A stretch of DNA of 64,000 nucleotides from Triglochin maritima (Eukaryota > Streptophyta > Magnoliopsida > Alismatales > Juncaginaceae). Shown here in pieces: positions 35,568 to 46,600 of the stretch. The notes below the pieces were generated by a model that was given only the letters and a program-made list of their open reading frames with translations, was not told the DNA's origin and searched no databases. The position numbers and the translations under genes were made by a program. The DNA is taken from NCBI GenBank assembly GCA_963682175.1, contig OY821784.1, forward strand, positions 26,641,621-26,705,620, read 5' to 3'. How positions within the stretch are numbered: the first letter of the stretch is position 1; each line of letters starts with the position of its first letter.

Positions 35568-36893
35568 TGTAGGATCGTGTGAGTAATGGGTGCACAATAC
35601 TAATCACTTTTATCCCTAATTACCTACTTGTTTGATCTATCAAAGATATGCAGCGGAATTAAGACAAAACAAGCAAGTAGGGAAGGAATATGCAAACCAC
35701 AATTGACACGGGGGATTTTTATAGAGGTTCGGCACCCCACCCGGGTCCTACTCCTCTCTTGCAAGCTCCGCTCGGATCACCGAGCTCCGCCCACAACTTC
35801 ACTAACCACTCCCCGTTCCAGGCCGGGAGAGAACGCCTTTACAATCTTCAAGCTCGCGAACAACCCTCGCCGAGCTTGGCTCCACCTCTCACAATCCGAG
35901 AGGGACACTTCGGGCTCTCACCGAAGTCTATAGTTGTGTCTTGGGCTTTCACCAAGACCGTTGCTTCTTGCACAATGATTGAGTGGAACAACACTCTCTA
36001 AACTTGAGCACACTTGAGTAGAATATGAATTAAGACTAAAGTGTGGAAGGTTTTGAGGTTTTGAGTGTTTGGATCTTCTCTCTAATGTTGGGGACAAATA
36101 TGTGTGAGAGAGTTGTGTTAAAATGTATTTTACAACTCTATTTATAAGCCTTAGAGAGAATAGAGTTGTTGGGGTTGATTGGGTGTGAGTTGATGTGTGA
36201 TACACAAAACAGAAATCCGTTGGACCCAATTCTGCCAAAAAACGGTCGACCGAATTAGGTAATCCATTCGATCGTTTGGTCAAATTTCAGCTATGACTTA
36301 AGTTAACGGTCGAACGGGCTCAGGGGATTGGTCGACCGAATTAGGAAAGTTTTGTTGGTTCGGTCGACCGTTAGGAAAGTTTCGGTCGACCGGATGTTTG
36401 GAAATTTGGGGTATTTGGGAATAATACGAATACGACCGTTGGGTATAATACGACAAAACAAATGGTTTGAAAATATGTGTAAACGGTCGAACGGAAAGGT
36501 TTCAACGGTCGACCGTTTTGGTCCAGGCAGTTCAAGTTTTGTTTAGGTGTTTTCCGGTTTTAGTTTGGATGATCTATTGAAGTCCAAATTATGTGAAATT
36601 TTGTGTGTGACTTCTATAGGGAACCTAGTGTGTGGTTGAGTAGTTTTTAGCTCAAGTATGCTCAATTACACAAGGTTCCTAAAGACTCAAAGAAATGCAA
36701 AATACATGTCTTCAAATGAGCTTGATTACATGTCTTGACTTGATTTTCCTTTCTTCATTGAGTCTTGATCACCTGTAGAGGTTAGCACAAAAAAATATAT
36801 GTGCAATGCAATATGTGTGCTACTCTACATGATCATAATTAAGATTAGGTTGATTAAATCGTCAAAACATAGATTAAGGCCAAAAAGCCTACA
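35568..36893 (-). repeat. 3' LTR of the minus-strand gag-only copia element (copy 1)
   Basis: On the minus strand it starts TGTAGGCTTTTTGGCC at 36893, directly after the purine tract whose complement is 'atctccccc' (36894-36902), and ends CGATCCTACA at 35568. The bases before it (35563-35567) are GATAT, near-matching GACAT at 60892-60896. TATA complement is at 36139-36146. Four site pairs, starting at 36243/36265, 36307/36329, 36361/36383 and 36484/36506, are all spaced 22 bp. Confidence 0.88.
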
Positions 36894-37135
36894 ATCTCCC
36901 CCTTTTTGATGATGGCAACCTATATCTTAACTATATCTTAATACATTGAATTCTTATATGTAAACTATGCATATTAATGCTCCCCCTAAGGATGTGCATA
37001 GTTTTTGTTTATTTTGGAATCAAATTTCAAGTTACCCCCTTAATTATCTCTCCCCTTTGACAGTCATCAAAAATGATATTTATAACACAAATTATACGTT
37101 TTAAGTTCAATGTGTATGTCTTGTAATGAAGTTAT
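36894..37135 (-). other. 3' untranslated internal segment of the minus-strand copia element (copy 1)
   Basis: The complement of several GGGGAG tracts is visible (tctccccc, gctccccct, accccctt, ctctcccct), matching the region before the 3' LTR in the plus elements. It is interrupted at 37135/37136 by the nested plus element; in copy 2 the rest resumes at 57241. Confidence 0.75.
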
Positions 37136-38615
37136 TGTTGGCTTTTTGGCCTTAATCCTTGTTTTTATGATTTAATCAACCTAATCTTAATCATAAGTAA
37201 TGTAGAGTAGCACACATATTGCATTGCATATATATTGCATGTGCTAACCTCTACAGGTGATTAAGATTCATGGAAGGAACAAAATCAAGTCAAGATTTGT
37301 AATAAAGCTATATGAAGACTTGTAATCTTGATTTTAGTTTGAGTCTTAGGACCATGTGTAAATTGAGCATACAAGAGTTAAAAACCAATCACTTACACAC
37401 TAGGTTCCTTATAGAAGTCACAAACGAAATTTCACATAATTTGGACTTCAATAGATTACCCAAACTTAGACCGGAAAACACTAAACCTGAACCTTAACTG
37501 TCTGCCCACATTCGGTCGACCGCAATAGGCCGTTCGGTCGACCGGATGATCATAGTATTATGTTTTGTGTTTCCCTGTCTAGTTTCGGTCGACCGCACCA
37601 TCTCTTTCGGTCGACCATTTGAACTCACTTTTCCGACCGTTATTTTTGTCGTATATACCCAACGGTCGTATTCGTATTAAAACAAAATATACCCCATATA
37701 CTTTTCCAACGGTCGAACCATCTACCCTGTCCGGTCGACCGTTTTATCTTGTCAAAATTCCCTGCTATCGGTCGATACTATTTCGTTCAACCGATCCAAA
37801 TTTCCCTTTACCGAAACGTAAGTTCGGTCGTCCGGTAACCCTGTTCGGTCGACCGTTTATTTAATAGACTTAAGTGTTCAGTCGACCATTCCATATTTCG
37901 GTCGACCGTGTCTTTAACGAACCTAAGAGTTCGGTCGACCGTTGCACCTTTCGGTCGACCGTTTCTGGACAGTTTTGCAGCCCGATTTTCTGCTTTGTGT
38001 GCTTTGCACAAAACCCAATCAAATCTTGTTCAAACGGCTAGAAATCTTTAGGAGCTTATAAATAGAGGATCAAGACTTGTTGTTAACACAACTCTCCAAC
38101 TCCAATTGTCCCAATTCATTAGAGAGAAAACTCCAATCCTCCACGCTCCAAATTAGCTACCGAAAGCCTAATTTCCACATCATTCATCACTCACACATCT
38201 AGCAATTGTTGTGCTCAATTAGAGAGTGAATCCCACTCAGTTACTTTTGTTGTCAAGAGAGTAAAGGCTCCGGTGAAAGCCCGAAGCATCCTTCTCGGAT
38301 TGTGAGAAGATGATTCCAAGCTCGGCGAGGGTTGTTCGCGAGTTTGACGGTTGTAAGGCTTTGTCTCCCGGCTCGGAACGGGGAGCGGATAGTGAAGTCG
38401 TAGGCGGAGATCGATGATCCGAGCGGAGCTTGCAAGAGAGGACTAGGACCCGGGTGGGGTGTCGAACTTCTATAAATCCCCCGTGTGCTTGTGGTTTGCA
38501 TTTTCTATTCCCTACTTGTGTATTTGTTTATTCCGCTGCGCATTTGATTGCTTAATCGAGTAGAGAATTAAGATTAGCCATCAATTGTGGACCCATAGAC
38601 CCACACGATCCTACA
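37136..38615 (+). repeat. 5' LTR of the nested plus-strand gag-only copia element (copy 1)
   Basis: It runs from TGTTGGCTTTTTGGCC to ACGATCCTACA, followed by TTTGGTATCAGAG. The TATA box TATAAATA is at 38057-38064. Paired sites start at 37513/37535, 37586/37608, 37710/37732, 37769/37784, 37825/37846, 37879/37899 and 37932/37952; spacings are 22, 22, 22, 15, 21, 20 and 20. Inverted relative to the LTR at 35568-36893, only 242 bp away. Confidence 0.9.
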
Positions 38616-38617
38616 TT

Positions 38618-38629
38618 TGGTATCAGAGT
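38618..38629 (+). other. Primer-binding site, tRNA-iMet type
   Basis: TGGTATCAGAGT follows the LTR after two bases. It matches the complement of the plant initiator tRNA-Met 3' end (TGGTATCAGAGC) except for the last base. This is the usual copia primer. Confidence 0.9.
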
Positions 38630-38666
38630 TTCGTTCGTTAATTTTGTTCTTAACCAATAAATTAAC

Positions 38667-39831
38667 ATGACTCTTAATGCATCCACACCTAGTGAATCAT
38701 GTAAACCACCATATTTTGATGGAAATAATTTTGTTTCAAGGAAAAGTAAAATGATGTCATTTATTAAATCCATGAACATTAACATGTGGTTTATGATTCA
38801 AACTCCATATGAATCACCTAGATGTCATATTAGTAAATGGAGTTTAGAAGATGAGAAAAATGCATCCCTAAATGCTAAGACTATGAATGTCATATTTTGT
38901 GCATTAGGAGATGAACTTTTTAATCTTGTTTGCTCATGTGATAGTGCTCATTCTATATGGCAAACATTAGAAAAGAATTTTGGTGAAGGAGATTCACCAA
39001 CCGGGAAGAAGGGAGAAGCAAATCCGAAGGATGTAGCTCAAGCAAAGAAAATGGAGATTAACATCTTCATCATCATCAAGCTCATCCGATGGAGAAAGTG
39101 AAGATGAGGTATCTTCTAGCTCTTGTTCAAGTAGTAGTTCAAAAGATAATGCCCATGATTTTAATGAACTACAAAATGCATTTCAAAGATTATTTGAAAA
39201 ATATAAAGAACTTCACAAGACTAATCAAGTAGCAAATGAGCAAATCCATGATCTTAAATGTCAAAATGCATCTATCTTAGATGATAAAGTTGATTTGCTT
39301 GCTAAAATTGAAGTTCTAACTTTAGACAATGCTTGCTTGAAGGAAGAAAATGTAAATGTTAAAAATACCTCATCTCATGAAATTGATAGTCATATGCTAG
39401 AAATTGATACTAATGACTTGCTTTTTAAACTTGTTAAATCTCATTTAGAAAGCAAGCAATTATTACATGACTTGAATTGCATGAATGAAAAGGTTGCAAA
39501 TTTAGAGATTCACATGCTTAACATGAATGCAAAGCATACATTTATGATTAAAAATCTAAATTGCTTAAATGAATCTCTAGCAACTAAAAACAGTGAACTT
39601 AATGCCTTAAATGAAAATTTGTCAAATAAATTGCATAAGTTCACACATGGCAATAAAAACAATTTTTATGTTAAAAAATTTCCTATTCTAATTAATGTTA
39701 AACATAATTTTGCCATGAAAAAGAAAGTAAGTGTAGAGGTACCAAAATCAATTTGGATTTGGGTATCAAAAGCTATACTTAATGGACCCAAGCAAAAATG
39801 GGTACCAAAGTCTACACTTGTAGGAGCTTGA
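38667..39831 (+). pseudogene. Gag of the gag-only copia element, one frameshift (copy 1)
   Basis: The first frame (38667-39101) begins near the PBS and has the copia Gag (UBN2-like) core: PPYFDGNNFVSRKSKM, LGDELFNLVCSCDSAHSIW and QTLEKNFGEG. Around 39055-39065 the frame shifts; the continuing frame reads a serine-rich stretch, FNELQNAFQRLFEKYKEL and on to 39295-39831, a coiled-coil-like segment ending in the linker KQKWVPKSTLVGA. No zinc knuckle is readable and no protease, integrase, RT or RNase H follows. This organisation fits the TR-GAG class of non-autonomous plant elements, which would depend on an autonomous relative's Pol. Confidence 0.8.
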
Positions 39832-40460
39832 AGAGGAGATTGGTGGTGACCGGACGAGCCAAAGTGTCCAATTCGAATCCGGTTGCATCACCAAGTCAAG
39901 ATTGGAGCTAATCAATATTCAAGTTTGGTATAAAATTTCTATCATTAAATTTTCTGAAAAATTAGCTCTAATCTAGTCTATATGCTTAATTGTCATATCC
40001 TTAGAGTTTAATTCATTGCAAATCATTAACCCTATTCATTGCAAATCATTTATCACATCTATTGATTATAAATGCCAAATTTTGAATGGATGTTAGAATA
40101 AGGCTTGAGTAGAAACTTAAATGAACTTAACTTGAATCATACTCTTAGTTTCCATATAGCCTTATTGATAGGGGGAGCTTAAATGTTATATCTTTTATTA
40201 AAGTAACGAAGTGCAAAATTTAGGGGAAGCAACTTCATTACAAGACATCCAAATTCTATGCTTAAAGTCATAATTATTTTCGTTTTTGATGGATGTCAAA
40301 GGGGGAGAGATAATTAAAGGGGATTTACTTGAAAATTGGTTAATATTGAACAAAAACTATGCACATCCATAGGGGGAGCATTTATATGCAAAGTTTGCAC
40401 CTAAAATTTTCATGTATTAAGATATAGGTTGCCATCGTAAAAAAAGGGAAGATTGTTGGC
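39832..40460 (+). other. 3' untranslated region with reiterated PPT-like tracts, ending at the duplication junction
   Basis: G-rich purine tracts occur at about 40171, 40223, 40300, 40316, 40371 and 40445; the last precedes TGTTGGC (40454-40460), the first seven bases of the missing 3' LTR. The next base starts the second duplication unit, so this copy lost its 3' LTR. Confidence 0.85.
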
Positions 40461-40545
40461 TTGCATTGTCTCTACTCCTTAATCCTTCGCTTAATATTTT
40501 AATTCCGTATTTTTCTAAGCGATTAGAGGGCCATAGATCCTAACA

Positions 40546-43188
40546 CAATTAAACGAAACGCAGCAACACCATGCATTACAATCATGATAAGTTTGCTGGC
40601 AGGGCTAGACCATCGACTTTTATCCCTCCCTTGGTCTTGGTTTGTCTCTAGTTGACCCGATTCATTACGGTCGACCAGAAATTCGACGTCCGGAAGAAGA
40701 GTTGCATAGTGATGAAGATGATGACTGATGCATTGCATACATTGCATCATATGTCTTTCATTTAGATTAATTTTATATCAATAAATGCTACTAAGGTATG
40801 TGTTTAGTCTTATTTACAGAATACATGGACCTGAATGCAAATTACCCATATCCCGAGCATAAACACGTGCAAGAGACTCATTTCTATCATAAAGACCAAG
40901 TTCAAGATTATCTGGATTCAAATTGAAGTCCATCCAAACATAAAAGCATTCAAAGACCTAATTACAAAAAGGCCAAGGACTTAAACACAAAAGTAGTCAG
41001 AGACTTAATTACAAAAAGCCGAGGACCCGACTGCAAATTACGAGTGCCAAAATATTATTTTGGAGAAATTCTAAAGAAAAATCAATTTGGATCTCCAAAT
41101 ATATGAAGAAATAAATTTGGAACTTCCCGATATCTTACACGATGACAATTGGGTAGAGAACTCCATCATTGAACATAGATTCTTCGATGCAGCGAACAAT
41201 CTGTTACGAAGTGATTGGCGGATGGAAGTTAGTCGTTCTTTCTGGGATAAACGAATTTTCCCGACCAAAGATGAGTTGGTTCATACTCTGTAGTCGTGAC
41301 ACATTAAAAAATATGTTCAGTATTCAGTTGTGGTTTCTTCAACAAAATGTTACATTGTTCATTGTTTTCGTCATGATGAGGATAATTGTAAATGACGTCT
41401 ACATACGTTTGTCCTAAAAGGTTGTATATATATTTTAAAGTTAAAACGTACGACGCCGAACACAATTGTTCCAATCCAATGTTGCTGAATGACAACAAAC
41501 AATGCAGTGTCAGTGCCGAGTTCTGTTAAATAGAACAGATCTTGGTGTTGCCGAGTTCAAATTAGACTCTAATCTCGAAATTTTACCAAGTGTTCGCCTA
41601 TGAACAACTCGACGTTCTCAACGTCGAGTTCTTCAAAGAAATTTTCCTAAAAAACAAAGTTGAGTTCTTTAAATACTAAAAAAAGACCCACCGTCATCAC
41701 GTGTTGTCACGTGATCGTAGCGGGTCTAGTATGAAAAATATTTTTGGGAGAGTTTTACTTTAAAATTTTAAAAAAAATATCTCGAAAAAATTCCTTCTTT
41801 TTTATCTTAATACTCAACCGGGCGACCGGTACGTTACTATAATTAAATAGTCAAATTTCATTCTTTAATTTTTTTTGTGTTTAAGAAACCTTTTGTTTTC
41901 TATCCAAGTCTATACAGTCGGTCTACAATTTTGTCTTCCAACTTCAAAATACATATGCTTACAGCCCATCAATATTTGTTTTTTAAAATTATTGCAAGTA
42001 ACTTCTATGTCACAAAACGATGCTATTAAATATGATTTGGAAGATAGACATCTTTACATTTCAAAAATCTTTCTCTTGCAATTATTTTACTTAAAGACTT
42101 TTATATTTGCTTCAAATTAGACTACTCAATCAATATTACTAAAAATTGTTTATACACCAAGCAAAAAAAATATGGTATTCTAGTAGGTAATCATTATCGA
42201 AGTGGGTTTGCAGAATATTGTTTCTAAATATTTGCTAAATCCTAACCCTAATATACTTTCGCAAATCAAGCATCCCTTCATTCACGTTAGTTGTAAAAGA
42301 TTCAAGGAATTTGCAAGAGATCCAATGGTTGATATCATCTAATGGTGATAACAGGGCTCTTCAGTGAAGGCTAAGATTAATTAGAAGCTGGAATATAACA
42401 GTTCTTGTGTATCAGAAAAAAAGGGCCAAGAAAATCTACTTTTAGGAGGACATGTGTAACAACATAATTGGGTAGAGGGACCAAAATTATTTACTATACT
42501 ATTTAGATTTAGGATTGTGATGATCGAAGAAACTTATACAATTATTTTCCTGGAAATTATGTAGAGGTCCAGGTCACCCACTTATGTGTTATTGATTAAA
42601 CAATATTACAAAGCTTGTGAAGGGTCTCAACCAAATTCCACTAAGACACTAGAATGACAAAGTAAATGGTCAACATGACATATATGAACAAATTTAAGCA
42701 TGCATGTCAATTTCTTTCTGGTGTGCATTTAATATTTTTGGGGTTTGTCTTATGTAGTCTTTGACAAAGAATTGTTTAGAAGGGAAATTCATTTTTGTTC
42801 TAGCGGTTACTAATTTTATAGGTATAAAAGACCACATTCGTAACTTTGAAAGACTTTTTCTTTTTGCCTTATGTAACTACCATCTCTCCAGTTGGAGTGC
42901 CCCGTCGTTGACGTTGCAATCGTTCTATTTTGGGAGAAAATGCCTGCACCCAATGCACCAATACGTGGGGGCGTAATTTATTTAAGGGGAGTTTATCAAT
43001 GATGACTTGGTCGAAGTGTTCCCTTTCCTAACCTCGTTTGCTTTTATTGTTAATTTTGTCCTCGTGAATTTGTTCGTTAGCTTTGAAGGGATTGAACTTT
43101 CTATGCTTCTCGACAAATGAATCTCATTGTTTGGCATGCTTCTATTTATATTAAGAAACATATGACCAATCTAAAGGGGTGAATAAAT
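40546..43188. other. Non-coding part of duplication copy 2, left of the intact copia element
   Basis: Copy of 30526-33168 with the same hairpins (at about 41606-41630 and 41686-41726). Nothing coding recognised. The last five bases, TAAAT (43184-43188), are the target site of the copia insertion. Confidence 0.7.
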
Positions 43189-43613
43189 TGTTGAAGTTTA
43201 CCAATAATTTCACTATTTTTCACTCAAGTTAAACATGTAATCATAGGCTAATTGGATCTGTATAACCAATTAGCCCATGAATTCTCAAGCTGCACCAATA
43301 ATCGGGTAAACCGATTACCATGTATCAGTCCTATATAAGGACATTAGACCCAACTAAATCAATAAGAAAAAACCTTTCCCTTTCTCAAAGCTTTCCTGCA
43401 TCGTCTTCTTCCTTTCCGATCATAACAACCAAATCCGAACCACCAACTACAAAATCAATCATACAACAACCAAACCAAGATCAAGAACGATCTTCTCCCT
43501 TCCCTCGATCATCCCATCATCGTCTCCATTGTCGTGTCAGCGTCCAGCAGATTCGGGAAGATCGAGCTAAGACTTCGATCGTCCAATCATACAACCATCG
43601 TCATATTCTTACA
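43189..43613 (+). repeat. 5' LTR of the intact copia element
   Basis: Runs TGTTGAAG to CTTACA. U3 has two inverted repeats: ggctaattgg/ccaattagcc (43246-43255 with 43266-43275) and aatcgg/ccgatt (43300-43316). The TATA box 'ctatataagg' (43331-43340) is framed by gtcct/aggac. Transcription probably starts 25-35 bases downstream. Confidence 0.95.
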
Positions 43614-43625
43614 TGGTATCAGAGC
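43614..43625 (+). other. Primer-binding site, tRNA-iMet type
   Basis: TGGTATCAGAGC directly after the LTR end equals the complement of the plant initiator tRNA-Met 3' end. Confidence 0.95.
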
Positions 43626-43672
43626 CACGTCTCGACAACGTCGAAGAATCCGATCAAGAATCAAGAATCTCG

Positions 43673-46600
43673 ATGGAAAATCAGTCAACATCAGCAAACC
43701 ACATGAGCTATTCTTTGCTTCCATCTGACAACCCAGGTATCAACCTCATCTCTAAAACGCTCAACGGAGATAACTATGCGACATGGTCAAGAGCGATGAG
43801 GGTAGCCTTGCATGCTAAGGATAAATACGGATTTGTGGATGGAAGTGTTAAAGAACCCTCTAAAAAACTTGCGCCTATAGAACATTCTAAATGGAAGAGG
43901 GCAAATGACATGGTTATGTCCTGGATCATGACAACCCTAGATCAAGATATCCTAGATAGTGTCATTTATTATGACACCGCTAAGGAAATGTGGGAAGATC
44001 TTGAAGAAAGATTTGCTCAGACAAATCTACCTAGGATTTTTCAATTGAAAAGGTCTTTATATGCACTGAATCAAGAAAATTCTTCTGTCAGAGAATATTT
44101 CTCAAAACTCAAAGGATTATGGGATGAACTTTCTGCTCACACTACTATCCCTCCTTGTTCTTGTGGAGGTTGTACTTGTGGTTTCCTCAGAAAATTCAAT
44201 GAGAAATTTGAGGAAGACAAGACTATCAACTTTCTTTTAGGCTTGAATGACACTTATTCGGCTATTAGAGGCCAAATCTTGTTATCCATACCACTCCCAC
44301 CTGTCAACAAGGTCTATTCCCTCATACTGCAAGAAGAAAAACAAAGAGAGATAGGAGGGCCTAATCCCAACTTACATGATGCTTCTGCTATGGCAGTGGG
44401 TAGAAATGAGAATTACAACCTTAAGAACAACAACACAAATACACCTCAGAATAGAGGTAACAAACCACTTTGTACCAACTGCAAGAAAACAGGTCATACA
44501 GTAGACAAGTGCTACTGGATTGTTGGATTCCCACCTAGGAGCAACAATCATCAAAAGAAGAATAAATACAACCAAAATCAAAACTACCAGAGTAACCAAC
44601 AACAAATGATGGAACCAGCCAAAGCTTTCACAGCTGAGAATCAAGTTGGGGAATCCAGCATTACCTCAGATCAATACAGACAAATTATGCAAATTCTGAA
44701 CAAAGCAGAAGGCTCAGCTCAAGTAAATGCTGCAGGTATGGTCTCATGTTATTCTTCAATCACTAACACATCATGGATAATTGATAGTGGAGCTACAGAC
44801 CACATGTGCTCAAGCATATCCATAATGAGTAACATCACAAAATTACACAAAGGAATTCCAATTAAGTTGCCTAATGATAAAATTGTGACTGCACAATATA
44901 TAGGTCATGTGAGACTAAGTAATAAGCTGATTTTACATAAAGTCCTTTACATACCAGAATTTAGGCTCAATTTGATTTCAGTAGCAAAATTAGCAAAACA
45001 TTCACATAGTAGTGTGAGTTTCTACCCAACCCTTTGTATCATTCAGGACATGGTTCAGAGGAGGATGATTGGTTTGGGTAGAGAGGTTGGGAATCTCTAC
45101 ATCTACACAGGTCAACATTTCACAGAGCAAGACCATCATTCTTTTGTGTTGAATGCCAGCAAGGGCCTTCCTGACTGGCATAAGAGGTTGGGGCATTTAT
45201 CATATAGTAGAATTCAGTTGATAGCTAGTACAGATAGCAATGTTGTTGTAGAACAAGATTTACATTGTGAAACATGTCAATTAGCAAAACAGACTAGAAT
45301 TTCTTTTCCTAGAAGTCATTCAAATACTTGTATTCCTTTTGAGCTGATACATATGGACATTTGGGGTAAATACTCTACTACTTCTTTTAATGGATATCAT
45401 TACTACCTTACTATAGTTGATGATTTCAGCAGAACAACATGGACTTTTCTTATGAAAACAAAATCTGACACATATTCTGTTATTAAATCCTTTATTGTCA
45501 TGATTGAAAATCAATTTGATACCAAGATTAAAAGAGTAAGAAGTGACAATGGAAAAGAATTCTTATCTAGTTTAGTGCAAGAATTATTTGATTCTAAAGG
45601 AATTATGCATGAAAAGAGTTGCCCATATACTCCCCAACAAAATGGTCTTGTAGAGAGAAAACATAGACACCTTTTAGAAGTAGCTAGGGCACTTAGATTT
45701 CAATCCAATATTCCTATGATTTTCTGGAGTGACTGCATACTCACAGCCACACATTTGATTAACAGGATGCCCACTCCTATACTTAATAATAAAACACCTT
45801 ATGAAGTATTGTTCAAGAGAGCTCCTAATTATATACACTTAAGAGTGTTTGGTTGTTTATGTTACTCCACAAACTTACAAATTAATGACAAATTTGACAA
45901 ACGGGCCCACAAGTGTGTGTTCTTAGGCTACCCACAAGATAAGAAGGGTTATAAGCTTTTTGACATGCAAAATAGAAAAATTATTATTACTAGAGATGTT
46001 GTCTTCTATGAGCATATTTTCCCTTACCATGACATCACTAGCATAGCTATAGATGATGTGAACAATGCTGCACCTTATCCCATTATTTGGGACGAAAGGC
46101 ATAATAACCAAAACAATGAAGAAGTTCACCACCATGACGAGGACACTCAACAACAAGACCATATGACTAACAATGAAGAACCAAACAACAACATGAATAA
46201 CCAGGATGAACCGGAAATCATTGTGCCAGCAACAGATCAACCAAGGATTGATGTCAATCAACCCAGGAGATCATCAAGGACTCAGGTAAGGTCTATTATA
46301 CTCAAAAACTTTGATTGTCCTACACTAAAGGCAAATGCAACTAGCAAGGAAAATTCATCAACAGTAAACAATACACAGGAGATTGAGGTAAGACCCTCTC
46401 TAAGGAATACCACAAAGAGAGGGACCAGGTATCCACTCCAAGCCTTCTTAAGTACTAAATTTATTTCCCAGAAGTATGCATGCTATTTAGATAGTATAGA
46501 CGACATTTCTGAGCCAACCAGTTACAAGGATGCTTGCACCAACATTAAATGGGTTGAAGCAATGAACAACGAAATAGATGCATTAAGACTCAACAATACA

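Larger units (their letters stand above)
30441..40460. repeat. Tandem duplication, first copy (10,020 bp)
   Basis: The sequence from 30441 recurs from 40461 with an offset of 10,020, and after the copia insertion with an offset of 15,316-15,317, up to 55777. By eye I counted about 15-20 differences, mostly single substitutions plus two 1-base indels. The unit starts inside the LTR at 29008 and ends 7 bases into the next LTR of the same family. The junction shares two bases (TT) with both parents, so it is microhomology-sized, not homologous LTR recombination. Confidence 0.93.

Noticed and set aside
35628..36001. Overlapping 101- and 103-aa ORFs in three places (35.6, 50.9 and 59.1 kb)
   Set aside because: They fall in the R/U5 region of the copia LTR, where sequence similarity is that of the LTR; no protein domain.
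30441..40460. Duplication by homologous LTR-LTR unequal crossing over
   Set aside because: The junction joins an LTR start to an LTR interior with only two shared bases; homologous exchange would leave a seamless LTR.
43613..43672. Start of the copia polyprotein at 43613
   Set aside because: That ATG uses the last LTR base and the PBS; the first 20 residues translate the PBS and leader, so 43673 is preferred.
43320..43706. ORF of 128 aa overlapping the copia LTR and PBS
   Set aside because: It lies in LTR/leader sequence, repeats at 48185-48481 in the other LTR, and has no domain.
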